From Pogona vitticeps (lineage: Eukaryota; Chordata; Lepidosauria; Squamata; Agamidae), in assembly GCF_051106095.1 (NCBI RefSeq), contig NC_135784.1, forward strand, positions 150,261,428 to 150,325,427: DNA of 64,000 nt. Reading direction: 5' to 3'. Both the position numbers and the translations under genes were made by a program. A model generated the notes under the pieces. The model saw nothing but the letters and a program-made list of their open reading frames with translations. It was not told where the DNA came from and did not search any database. Shown in pieces: positions 30,550 to 54,006 of the stretch (positions are counted from its first letter, which is position 1; each line of letters starts with the position of its first letter).

Positions 30550-32697
30550 CATTTATTGAAACTTAGAATAGTAATAATATGAGCTGGGAATTAGAAAGTT
30601 TATGAATGATTATGTAAAACTAGGCCCAAAGTTTGCAACCATCAATAGACAAAATACCATTGTGTTGAAATCCAGATGTGGTGGGAAATAATCACTGTTC
30701 CAAATTCAAAGAAAACACTTCAGTAGAAACCAAACCGATACCCACAGACAAGTGTGTTTTTGTTTTGTTTTAAACATGATGCACCCTCTAAAACCTGCAG
30801 CAATTAAATATTCTGAAAAGAAACTGCAGACCTTAACTAGCCTTGTTTGTTCACAACCTTTAGTAGCTATTGAACACACTGGAGCAGACCTCTACTGATA
30901 TGTATTAAGTTACTCCATTCCAACTGAGAAGAAAATAACCACATTCTACACTCAACACTTACTGAGATGTCAATTTGGAAGTTCCTTCAGAGCAGCAAGA
31001 ATATCCTGAAACACTTTGCTGAACCAGGGAATGTATACTCCCCAAAAAAAATAATAATAAAAAAATTTAAGAGTGCCATCTCCAAGTGTTCTGTTCAATT
31101 GTTATGATTCAAATCAAGGCTGAATGTTCTGGAATGAAAAGTGCTCCCATATGATCTTCAAAAACATAATATGTCACCACTTTTAAAAGACTAGCCCATT
31201 TCATTTTTAACTGCATGGAGAACAGGTCTGAGTCATACATCTTCTGTTGTACTGAAGTTTAAAAACCAGAATATATTTCTGAAGTGGACTTTTGCCAGAC
31301 CAATCTCCCCACCTGTCGAGGAATCAAGCTAAAACAGATCATATGCAAAGCAGGCCATTTTGTACTGTTGGTAAACATGTTTAAATGAGAAGACAAACAA
31401 TTTGTCATAAATTCATCCAGATTTTCACTCCTCTAATCCAAATGTGCCTGATTTCGTTATTGTGGTCTTGACACAAACTTTGAAAAATGTTTCCCATTCT
31501 TACACAGTGTGAAATTTTCATATCTCATAATGTAGTTTAAATACAATTTAAAGCATCCCAGAGTCACGATTACTCTTCTAACATTCACATAGGCTTTTTG
31601 CTTCCCTTTCAATGCCTCTTCCTCCTAAACCAGTATTCCACTTTTCCTGACTGGCTGCTGCAGCTGCCTTTTCTTTTGAAGGCACTTGCAGGAGTTTCTG
31701 CAGGAGCATACAGTCCTGTCCACATTGATCACAAAGTTCCATCTGAACTTTAATGCCTAAGCTAGTCATACTCAAATGACTTCATTGAGATGGTAAGCAT
31801 AACAAAGGGGAATTCTAATGGAAGCAGTGTACTCAAGGAGGAAAAAGAGAGCTATGCTCCACGCCAGCTGTTCCCAGCCTTGGATAACCCAAGTGTTCTT
31901 GAACTGCAACTCCCAGAAATCCTGGCCAGCACAACTGGTAGTGTAGTCTTCTGGGAATTACAGTCCCAGAACACCTGGGTTGGCCAAGATTTGGAGTCAC
32001 TGTTCCATGTAGTCCCTGCTCAATAAAAAAGGACTGAACAAGGGTAGCACTTAACACACAGTTTCCAACATTCTTTTTGGAAATACGTCTGTATCTGTCA
32101 CTACTCGCACTAGTGGTGAGCAACCAAACCCAAAGCAGGGAGAAACTACTACCACTCACCTGACCTTATGCTTATCGTCAGTATCCATACACTTTCCTCC
32201 TTCCATACCTTCATTGCCTCCATTTAGAAGGAAGCAAATTCCACCGGAAGAAGACAGTAAGAACAGAGCCCCGCCTCCATTTCAATTTCGCTGTGACCCT
32301 TTCCTTTGTCCATCATAGAAAAATAAAATCAATACTAAGAACATATAACTTATTTTAAATTATTTTAAAATGTCTTTTAGAAGAAAGACTGCGGCAATTT
32401 AAATAGCCCTGTGCCATCTCCAGTTGTTCAAGACCTTCAAATATATTCCCCTCAACTACAGATCAGTTTGACAGGAAAGATACTCATCTCTTTCCAGCTG
32501 GACAAGAAGGGGTTGTGGGGGAAGCACACAGAGAAAGATGGGCATGCCTCTTCACAGCTTCAGAGGGCTCCACATTCTGGTAACAATAATAAAAACATTT
32601 TTTAAAAGGGAGGGCATTCACACAAGGCAGTGGATATCACTATGAGCAACCTGCCTTCAGGAGACGACAGCCTAACCTCAGTAGTTAAAAGGGGCAA
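30550..32697 (-). other. CCNT1: CCNT1 3' untranslated region (putative)
   Basis: The stretch follows the CCNT1 stop on the minus strand, with no coding exon seen. TTTATT at 30553-30558 gives a minus-strand AATAAA, a plausible polyadenylation signal for a 3' UTR of about 2.1 kb. It includes an old hAT foldback element at 31865-32002. The 3' end is inferred, not demonstrated. Confidence 0.4.
31865..32002. mobile_element. Foldback hAT-like MITE, old copy
   Basis: The left end CAGCTGTTCCCAGCCTTGG pairs imperfectly with the right end CCAAGATTTGGAGTCACTG. The inner arms ACTGCAACTCCCAGAA and TTCTGGGAATTACAGT pair well. Flanking octamers CTCCACGC and TTCCATGT agree at 5 of 8 positions, with only C/T differences, as expected for a decayed 8-bp target duplication. 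Confidence 0.6.
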
Positions 32698-45350
<12,653 letters not shown>

Positions 45351-45620
45351 GATGGCCGCCGTCACCGTCGACAACCACGCATGCGTGTCTGCACGCACGC
45401 AGCACGCGCCGGGGGACTCTCGCGAAAGTTCGTTCAGGCTTCGCCCGGCGTCTGGGCCTGCGTACTTCCTCTTCCTTTCTGGCCAGAAGTCAATAAAGGA
45501 AGGTGCCTGTTCCGCTACCTTGTCCTTCGCGTCTCTATGGCAGTAACCATAGAGGTGCAAGAGTGTATTGGGTAGGTAGAGCGGTAAGAGGAATAAATGC
45601 GCACGCCCTGGAAGCGTCAT
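45351..45620. promoter_or_regulatory. CCNT1 CpG-rich promoter region
   Basis: The GC- and CpG-rich sequence spans the CCNT1 start and extends about 150-250 bp upstream (GCACGCACGCAGCACGCGCC, GCTTCGCCCGGCGTCTGG). GCCGCCATCATGGCGG surrounds the start codon. No TATA box is evident in gene orientation. Transcription start not determined. Confidence 0.5.
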
Positions 45621-45878
45621 GCCAGAGTGTCCCCTCGCCCTTTTTTCTCTAGTCCCTGTTTATGGAGAACGCGAGAGAATACTTATATTTTATGGGGTTT
45701 AGACTGATCTCCTTGATTTGGTTTTGGGTTAGATAAAAACACAACACGAAACATGACTGCCGCCGGGTTGTAGAAATTACGACTCTCAACATCAGCGGAG
45801 CTGGTTTGCAACCACTAGGCAATATTCCCTTGGCTTTCATCTGACCCCAATTGGTTAAGCCTAGTGAGTTTACTAAGA

Positions 45879-46016
45879 AATGGGAGTGCCTGACCACCTT
45901 ATCTCTCTCCTGAGAAATCTATATGTGGGACAGGAAGCAACAGTTAGAACTGGATATGGAACAACTGATTGGTTCAAAATTGGGAAAGGAGTAGGACAAG
46001 GCTGTATATTGTCTCC
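45879..46016 (+). mobile_element. BovB reverse-transcriptase fragment
   Basis: The plus strand encodes LLRNLYVGQEATVRTGYGTT then DWFKIGKGVGQGCILSP, matching the BovB RT fingers/palm region; the following residues diverge. It is a short 5'- and 3'-truncated piece between CCNT1 and TEX49. An ORF in the opposite frame here is chance. Confidence 0.82.
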
Positions 46017-47560
46017 TATAAAGGTATTCTTGCTTTTATATGAAGTCCAAAGGTAACTTTGCACAGATGAGCATTGGTTTGCAGCAGGGTTTGTTACGGA
46101 AATGGCAGTTTAACTAAATTTTGTTCATATATAATAATTTGAGGTGTGTTTAAGTGGAGGCTTTCTGGTTGCACTATCTGTCTTCAAAACCACATTATAC
46201 TTAACTAATTTAGAAGCCAGAAATAATTGGCTGTATGACTTTATCAGAACATCTTGTATTATGTGTTCCCAGCACTTTCTTCTTTCACTATTTGCATTGT
46301 GATTGCATGTGAACTGTTTAGTACTGGAGTGGAAGCCATCTGATTAATTAGGTCATACTGTAAAAGTTATGAGTCTTTAAGTTGAATCTGCATGGTATAA
46401 ATAAACTAACATTTAATTTGTGATCCCAGTGATGGGGTGTTAGTTAACACATTGCTGCAATCACAGCTTTATGCTGGCCTTATTTTTTCATAATATTGGT
46501 TTCAACTGTCTAAGCTGACATTGCATTGCTGTGAAATTTGAGGAAGAAGGGACCCATTGGGGGTGTTCACATAACATAAGGTGGGTGAGTGGGTCATGGT
46601 CAAGAACGGAAGCTGCATCAAAAAGAGACAGTTCCCTGAAAGGTTATGTATATTTGCCACATCCTGCAGTTACCTTGGCTCTGTGCTTCAATGCCTTGTC
46701 TGGGAAATGGGTAAACAGATATCTACCGTGCTGAAAGTAAATTCAGTAGAGGCTCTTTTTCAACAATTTCTACATATCAGTGTCCTGCACAAGGCACTTT
46801 CTTGTTTTCCCAACACAGGATAACCATGAGAAGTAGTGGGTAGATTTTGAGATAAAAGATAGTAACTATTTGTAACTGCTACCCATTAGAAATCAAACCA
46901 ATCCACCCTATCAAACCAAAAGAAGTAATATTTTGTACACATACAGTCTAATGAAATAAACAATTATGAAAATTTAACATTTTGAATGCATCAGTACAGC
47001 CCCATTTACAGCCCAGCCTATGCATGTTTGCTCATGCATAAGCCCTACAGTGTCTAATAGGACTTAACTTCTTGGTCTGTCAGCTGAACATTGCAGCCCT
47101 AGGAAACTCACAAATGCAGTCTGGATTCTCTTGTAAGGGTTCTTAGTGCCTTAGGAAGAGGAGAGAAGCCTTGTATTTTGGGTGTATTTATTCAGCAGTA
47201 AACTCTACAAAGCATATAGGGTGGAAATCTACTCTGTGTGGTTGGCATTGAGCAAATTAAATCTACAGTAGTGTTTGGGTTCTAAAAAACTATTCAAAAT
47301 GTTGTACCTTCCTGGAATAGAAGCATGTATTTACAGTACATTACCCACAGTGCCTAATGCACCTGTCAGATGCAGATATGCTTCAGTGTTGGCCAGTAAG
47401 TGCTGCAGCCATCTATTAATTAAATTGTGGCATTGAAAAAGAACTGGCATCCTAGGTTGGGAAGAACTTTTTTTCTGTATTCTTCTTCAAATTGGTTTTC
47501 AGTTGCATCAAAGTATTTCTCTCTTAATGCATCACGCTTGTCATCTCACACACTCATTTT
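46017..47560. other. Intergenic sequence between CCNT1 and TEX49
   Basis: AT-rich sequence with only short chance ORFs. I recognise no exon, RNA gene or transposon here beyond the BovB piece that ends at 46016. Confidence 0.5.
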
Positions 47561-47597
47561 TTGATTGGTCAAAGTAGTAGGAACAAAGCTGAGATCT

Positions 47598-47607
47598 CCG
47601 TGGTAAC
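47598..47607 (+). promoter_or_regulatory. X-box-like half site upstream of TEX49
   Basis: CCGTGGTAAC has the GGTAAC half of the RFX-factor X-box and a weak other half. It lies about 100 bp before the TEX49 ATG and 30 bp after an inverted CCAAT (ATTGG, 47564-47568). RFX factors drive many sperm-flagellum genes; a role here is inference only. Confidence 0.3.
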
Positions 47608-47702
47608 ACAGCAAACAGATGCTTTGGAAGCCAGGAAGAAGAAAGGTGAAGCTGGAAGCCTACAGAGCTACTGGGACCTAAAGGGAAAATAAGAGCTGGA
47701 TC

Positions 47703-50700
47703 ATGGCTTTTTTTGGATTAACATTTCTTGGCTATCAGGAGCCCTTTCAGGACAAAAAGCTAACATTACCTAAATATGAAGCACCAGGTAAGGAAGTCAT
47801 CAGGGATGAGATATTTTATTTAACAAAACGTTAAAGTCTCCCCACCGACCCCCAGGCTTTCACCAATCGGAGCCACTCTGCAGGTATATCTACACACAAA
47901 GTACTTCAACAAATTTAATAGTCATTCCTCCACCCCAGAGAAATTTGAAACTCCTTTTTTTATTTTTCTGAAGGAGGCTACTAGTCTTCAATGAAATTCC
48001 TAGTACTGCAACCCAGCCATTACAGTTCCCAAGATTCTTTCTGGGCAGAAGCTGTTACTTAAAATGGAATAAACCCAGGGTGAATCAGACCCCTTGCCCT
48101 GTGTATTCAGGTTCTGAAAATGAAGGGCCAGTGGCTGTCCACCAGTGTTTGAAGCAATGCACTGGCTCACACCTGGGCCAGGGGGGAAAAGCAAGAACTG
48201 TATCCAGCTTCTTGGCTAGTGTAAAAACAAGTCAGCAGCAGCAGGACTAATAAAATGCTGGAATCAGAGCTTTAAAAAGTTAGTTTTTCAAACCATAATC
48301 CCATAAATTCCTCAGCAAGGCTATATGTGGTAAATCCACTGAACACAGAAAGAAACCAGACTTTGCATCTGGAATGTGGCAAACTTTTGTTCTAAGAGTA
48401 GCTTGTTTTATCAAGGGGGTGATAACATTGTTAGTTGAAGCAGGGATTGTGTCACTCAGTATGTAACACTGCCCACACCCACCCATCCTTGAAACAGTGG
48501 TTGCTACTACTGTATCTTACATTACTCCCTATAGGTTCTAACTTACAGCTCAATCACAGGTGCCAAAAGAGCCCTAGTTATACTCATTATTTTTATCCTT
48601 TTATTGAATCTACATGTGGTCACATGGCATATATACATGGCTGGGCCCATTCACATGGCTGTCAGCTCAATCAGTTTGAATTGATTTGTTTGCCATCCTG
48701 TTTCTGGGGTTCTTTGTTGCCCCAATATTTTTTTATTTTTTAAAAAATAATTCATAAGTAATATATTGCTCTTTTCCTGTCCCTTCCAACTGTTAGTCAA
48801 TGTGCATCCTGGTGATATATGTTACCTGCAGCCCTTCCTTCCCTTTTTAATTTTCACTTCCCGCCTCCATTCTCACTTTGCTTTAATTCCCCCTCTTTTC
48901 CTTCTCTCCTCCTCCCCCTTTCCGTTCACTCCTTTACTCACTCATTCCCCTTTCCTTATTTCCCTGTGTATCTCTCCTTCTCAGCTCTCCGTTTTCATTT
49001 TTGTTTCTCCTTTTGAACAACATTGAGAGAAGGAGGAATCAGGTTTTTAAACACTTGCACAGTATTCTGAAGAGCAGGGTTTTTAAAAAGAGATGAGATG
49101 TGAAAGCAATTCTCCTTTCTTTACTGTTCAAAGCAGGAAATGCCCCTTTCTCTGCTCAAGCCCTCTTTCCACTTAAATTCTTTATACCTGAAAGGGAGGG
49201 AGGAAGGCTATCTTCTGAGCAATGTATTCATGTTGTTTTTGCTGCAGCTGTGGCAGTTGCTATCAGTATCCCTTTAAAATATTTGTAAAGGTACAAGCAC
49301 AGTAGCCATGTCTGGAAATTGAGTCATAGCAACTGGTCTTCTTTCTTATTAGGTTGAAATGTTTCACTACTCATCCAAGTACTGTAGTTTCTTCAGTTTG
49401 AGGAGAGTTAGTAGGAGGCCCCTGATATAATCTCCAAGTTGGTTTCACTTCCCCCTGGGCTGAATGGGCTCCTTAGATGGACAAAGGACTGGAGGTGAGG
49501 GATAATCCCACTTCTGCAGTCCTTCTCCACCCATTGTCATGGGTCGTTAACAGTCGTTAACAGTGGTCTTTCTGGTGGGTGTGGTGTTGATATTTCTGGG
49601 GGTGGATGAAAAGGCAGCATGATAAATAGGAGACAGATTGTATCTAATGCCTCCACCCCTGTTGAGTGAGGGATTTTCTCTGTGCACATATAGGGCCTCT
49701 CTGACCCCTCTCTGAGACCAGCCCTCTTCTCAGTCCAAAATGAATACCACCTTGGTTATCAAATGCATGTCCTTTGTCTTTCAAATGAAGGAACATGGCT
49801 GATTGTGGTCCTGAACCATTGTCACTCCTGTGCTGGGCCGTTCTCCTGTTTAGTGGCTGTTGGGTGGAGGCCTTAAATACAGTCTATCTCCTATTTATCA
49901 TGCTGCCCTTTCCCCCAGAAAGATCAAGACCACACTCACCAGAAATACCACTGTTAATGACTGTTATGACCCATGACCACGGGTGGAGAAGGACTGCAGA
50001 AGTAGGATTTCACTCACCCCAAGTCCTTTGTCCCTCTAACAAGCCTATTGAGGGGGAAATGAAACCAATGTGGAGGATATATGAGAGATCTCCCACCAAC
50101 TCTCCTCAGACTGAAGAAGCTGCTTCTTTAGTCAACCAAACAAGAAAGAAGTCTAGTTGCCATGACAACTTCCAGGTAACCTCACCTGGATGACAGAGAA
50201 TTTTCATAGACACAGTAGCTATGATTTGGCTACAGTGTCCAAAAACCCAACCCAACTAAGTAAATAAATTGACAGCAAAGTTCACACATGCTGAAATGAT
50301 AGGGAATGAAGCAGCAATGCATGGTTGGAACATTTTAAAGCAATCATCCCAGCAACGGGGGGGGGGGGGGAAGGAACTGATTGGCTGGCCAAATGAATAT
50401 TACCCGTACATCTTGTGAACATAAATTTATAAAATAATTTTTTAAAAAGCAGAATCAATATACTGTATTTTTCTGTGTATAAGATGCTGCTTTTTCCTAA
50501 AACCATTACACTAAAAATTGAGGTGTCTTTTATATGGAAGTAAACTAAGCTGAGGAGAGAACAAACCGGCCGGTACCTTGCCTCTGCAAACAGGCTTCCT
50601 CCAATCACGAGCCTTATGGAACTGACATCAGCAGATACTGAACAAACCAATTGGAACACACCTCATTGGAGGTGGAGCCTGTAGGCTCAGATGCAACAGG

Positions 50701-53027
50701 GACTCCTAATGTCCGAGCGTTCTGAGCCCAGAGGCTGAATACTCAAAGCTAAGTTTTCTTAATTTTTAGGTTTAAAAAGTTTATGGGGGGTATTTTATAA
50801 ATGGAAAAATACGGTAAATCTGGCACATGTGATCAAGCCCTAGGGAGATTGGTCTGTAAAGATGCTAGCTTGCCCAGGCCTCAAGGACCATGCCCAAAAA
50901 AGACTCGGTTCCCCCCCCACCCCCGTGTGTAAGGGTGTCTGCGTGTTTCATTTTGCTATACGGCTAAAGGCTGTTGCATCCCTGCCAGCCTTCTACACTT
51001 CAGAAACTGAACTGCATCATTCTCCTTCAGTCTTCTTCTATGGTGCTATTAAAAGATGCTTTCCTCATTTCCACTGCACTTTGCCAGGTGACTTGATATC
51101 TTGCTGTATGACTTGATGGGTTTCCCCCATTCCTTTTCTTTATTCATCCTCAGTGGGAACACCATCTCCCAAACTGGATCTTTTCTATCCAAAGCTGCCA
51201 CCCATAGGACCAGCTGGATATGACGGCACTGTACACCAAGGCAGCTATGAGAGGTATCAAGAGGCTGTCAAACGGAAGAAGCTCAAGAAATGTAGGTGAA
51301 GGACTTCAGCAGCCGGGTTAATGATGGGATTTGGACAAAAACACAGGGACACTTTGGGATTTCTTTGAGCTGGTGAGGGCAAATTGCAGCCCATCTTATG
51401 ATCTTTTGACTGTCCAGGAAGTTACTATCCAGGAACAGCTAAGGCTAGGGAATTATGTAGTTCTCCAGTTAGTCTGGATTGCAGAACCCAATCATGTGCC
51501 ATGCTACTTGGGGCTGGTGGGACTGAAGCGCCACACATTTCCCAGCCATGCTTAGAAAGAAATTAATAATTATGAATCGTGTGTATAGATTGGGGACAAG
51601 GAGCTGTTGCAGGATGGCAATTGTGTACAGAGAAAATGGGCAACCCAAGAGCATGTTGGGAAGGAGGATTGGTAAAAGGAAGAGGGCTAAAGTTGCCTGA
51701 GTTCTCTGAAGTGGAAACTGTTGTTGTGTGCCAGAGAGAGGCAACCTAGAGTCCCTTCCCCATTTCACTGACGGTACCCAACCCTTCAGGACAGCAGAGA
51801 AGAAGAAACATTCCATGGCACGAAATCAACGTGTGTTGCTCATTTGTAGTTAAATTCTGAATGTATGAACAAAATGCAGTCCTTCATGAAAATCATGTTG
51901 GAATGTGATGTTCAAGAGTATTTCTAAATGGCTTGGGTCCAAGCTGTCTCAAACGTCACGTCTCCCATTGTGAGCCAGCTATGGTGTAAATATCATCAGA
52001 GGAGGCCTTTCTCTCAGTCCCACGACATTCACAGGTGCGTTTGGTGGGGACAAAGGAGAAGGCCTTCTCTGTTGCTGCTCCCAGACTTTGGAACTCCCTC
52101 CCACAGGAGGCCAGGCTGGCCCCATCTTTGCTGTCCTTCCGCGAGCAGGCAAAAGCCTTTTTATTTAGGCAAGCTTTCCCTGACTGAATAGCTGCTGAGT
52201 GGGTTTTTTTAAATGGATTGTTTTACCTTCCTGGCTGAAAGCAGAGCACCAACAGCTAAGAGTTATCAAGCTTGGACATAGTATTCCTTAGTTCTTTTTG
52301 GAAACAAGTAGAGCAAACTTCCCCATCCCAGGCTCTTCCAGAGGTTTTGGACTACAGATCACATCAGATGTCTCCATCTTAGGCTATGTTCAGGAATAAT
52401 GGAAGCTGTACTCCAAAAACACCTGAAGGGCACTCAGTTCAGGCAGGCCCAGAAAGAGGAGACATTGATTGACAGAAAGGAAATGGCTGAAAGCAGGAAA
52501 GGCTGTATAGCTCAGGTGGAAAGGACACATTTGTTCAAGAGAAGTTTGGCCAAGATAAGGAAGATGTGGCCCTCCAGATGTCCTTGCACTGCCTCCCATC
52601 ATCCCTCATCACTAGGTGTGGCAGTTAAGGTTGATGAGATTTGTAGTCAGATATCTAGATGGCCACACTTTCACCATCCATTGCAAAGGGACACTGCTAA
52701 AGCAAAACTCAAGTGAACAGCAAAGTTTGCTTTGTTATGCGTTGATGCCTCCACTGAGTTTGTGCTTCAGTCAATGGATTCCAGCAGGTTTTGGAGGGCC
52801 TAACCTTTTTCTCCAGTCTTCCACATATCCTTGCATTTCCCCTACCTAACGACCCAATTTCTTTGCCTGCTTTCCTAGATCCCAATCAGGAGTACAGAGT
52901 ACCATTGACCTGTGGCCAAGATATTGGCTGGTGGCTGCCAAAGGATCAGTCAGCCAAGCTGGAAGATGCTTTACCTTGGATAAGGGTGCAAAGGCATCCC
53001 CTGTTGCGGAGCCCAATGACCAAGTGA
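47703..53027 (+). CDS. TEX49: TEX49 (SPMIP11), sperm microtubule inner protein (3 coding exons)
   Basis: This small protein is thought to sit inside sperm flagellar doublet microtubules. Coding exons: 47703-47787 (MAFFGLTFLGYQEPFQDKK...), 51154-51291 (VGTPSPKLDLFYPKLPPIGP, YERYQEAVKRKKLKK) and 52879-53027 (YPNQEYRVPLTCGQDIGWWL...RHPLLRSPMTK, TGA). Phases agree and the product is 123 residues. The exon 2 donor is placed at T|GTAGGT because this keeps the GWWLP frame; the competing TAG|GTGAAG donor would shift it. The GYQ and GWWLP motifs, the position between CCNT1 and ADCY6, and the orientation support TEX49. I rely on memory of the family, so the symbol is less certain than the gene itself. 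Confidence 0.8.
49323..50165. repeat. Large imperfect palindrome, probably a Penelope-like inverted repeat
   Basis: The left arm 49323-49680 (GTCATAGCAACTGG...CCTCCACCCCTGTTG) is the reverse complement of the right arm about 49845-50165 (GGGTGGAGGCCTTAAATACA...AGTTGCCATGAC), with scattered substitutions and small gaps. The spacer is about 165 bp. The left arm's minus strand contains CTGAAGA...GAAAC at 49396-49361, as in a hammerhead core. It lies inside the first TEX49 intron. The 132-codon ORF at 49795-50193 falls inside the repeat and is not credible as a gene. Confidence 0.8.
50463..50814. mobile_element. TA-flanked TIR transposon (MITE)
   Basis: The left end CTGTATTTTTCTGTGTATAA and the right end TTATAAATGGAAAAATACGG are imperfect inverted repeats with TA on each side (50461-50462, 50815-50816). 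No transposase is present. It is similar in style to, but different in sequence from, 6611-6860. It lies in the first TEX49 intron. Confidence 0.68.
51945..52205 (+). mobile_element. L2 LINE 3' fragment
   Basis: GAGAAGGCCTTCTCTGTTGC, CCAGACTTTGGAACTCCCTC, GGCTGGCCCCATCTTTGCTG and GCAAAAGCCTTTTTATTTAG are the conserved 3'-end phrases of amniote L2. It is decayed. It lies in the second TEX49 intron. Confidence 0.72.
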
Positions 53028-53869
53028 GCATACAGAAGGAAGCCGAGAATCAGTCTCCCCATGTAATCCAGAATGAAGGCCTTTGAGCCTCCACATCCTT
53101 CAGTTGGAGCGAGACTGGATGTTCTGAAAGCATACATTTACAAGTGCAACCAGCTTGGTTCTCCCCAGCAAAACCTGGCAGGGGGTGGGGGAGAGTCATT
53201 GTGCTCTAGTTTCCATACCACCAACCTCACTGCATTGGCAGCTGCTTGTAAAGGGCAAGATGGGAACTCTGGGCTTATCCATACCAAAAAAAAAAAAAAA
53301 CAACAACAACAAAAAAACTTGGTTCAGCACTTCACATTTTTCCTGCTGACTGGATGATGCTAGTCTCAATTTAACCAGATCTGGTCCTTTTCCTCTGCAT
53401 TCCTTGTTTTGATTGTGGGAGGCTTGCTTATTTTGAACCCTGATTTGCTTCAGTGGGTGGGGTAGTTAGTCCTCACTGCTTCCTATGCAAAGTTCATTTC
53501 TTCGTGAGAGATTTTCAGCCTGCAAGGCTTTTGATCTTCACGAGCATTAAAATGGAGAGGGGGATTCCAGAAGGAAAGCTGCTGGGAGGAAGGAATTTAT
53601 AAGAATTTATTTCTTGAGAAGTGATTTTCATGGCTGTGTTCTGTTAGTGCACTATGATGGACACTATCAGTAAGCCACTGGGCCTTTCAAGAGGAATCAT
53701 GCCATGAATTCTGCGGCAGTACTTTTGCCTTCAGTTACATCACATTCTGAATCCCTCTCCTCTTAGCTCTCATTGGGGAGAGGCAATGTAGCTTTCACTG
53801 AATTCATGTATCCTTTGCAATGTCTAGGTTTGCCCCCCAGGTATTCCGAAGTGCAAATATGTCAGTATA

Positions 53870-54006
53870 AGCCTGTGTGGCCTTGAGGTTCAAGCTGCAT
53901 ACTCCCAGGGCGCCCCCAGAAGGGAAGGGTAAATCACCTCTGAGTACTCTCTACCTGGAAAACCCTGGAAAGGATAGCCATAAGTCAGAATTGACTTGAT
54001 GGTTTA
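53870..54006 (+). mobile_element. SINE fragment (5'-truncated)
   Basis: GTGTGGCCTTGAGGTTCAAG, CCCAGAAGGGAAGGGTAAAT, GAGTACTCTCTACCTGG and CATAAGTCAGAATTGACTTG repeat the body and tail of the tRNA-derived SINE family seen at 24764-24945. It lies downstream of TEX49. Confidence 0.6.

Noticed and set aside
49795-50193. 132-codon plus-strand ORF
   Set aside because: It lies in the spacer and right arm of the large palindrome; it has no homology and its arm partner does not keep the frame.
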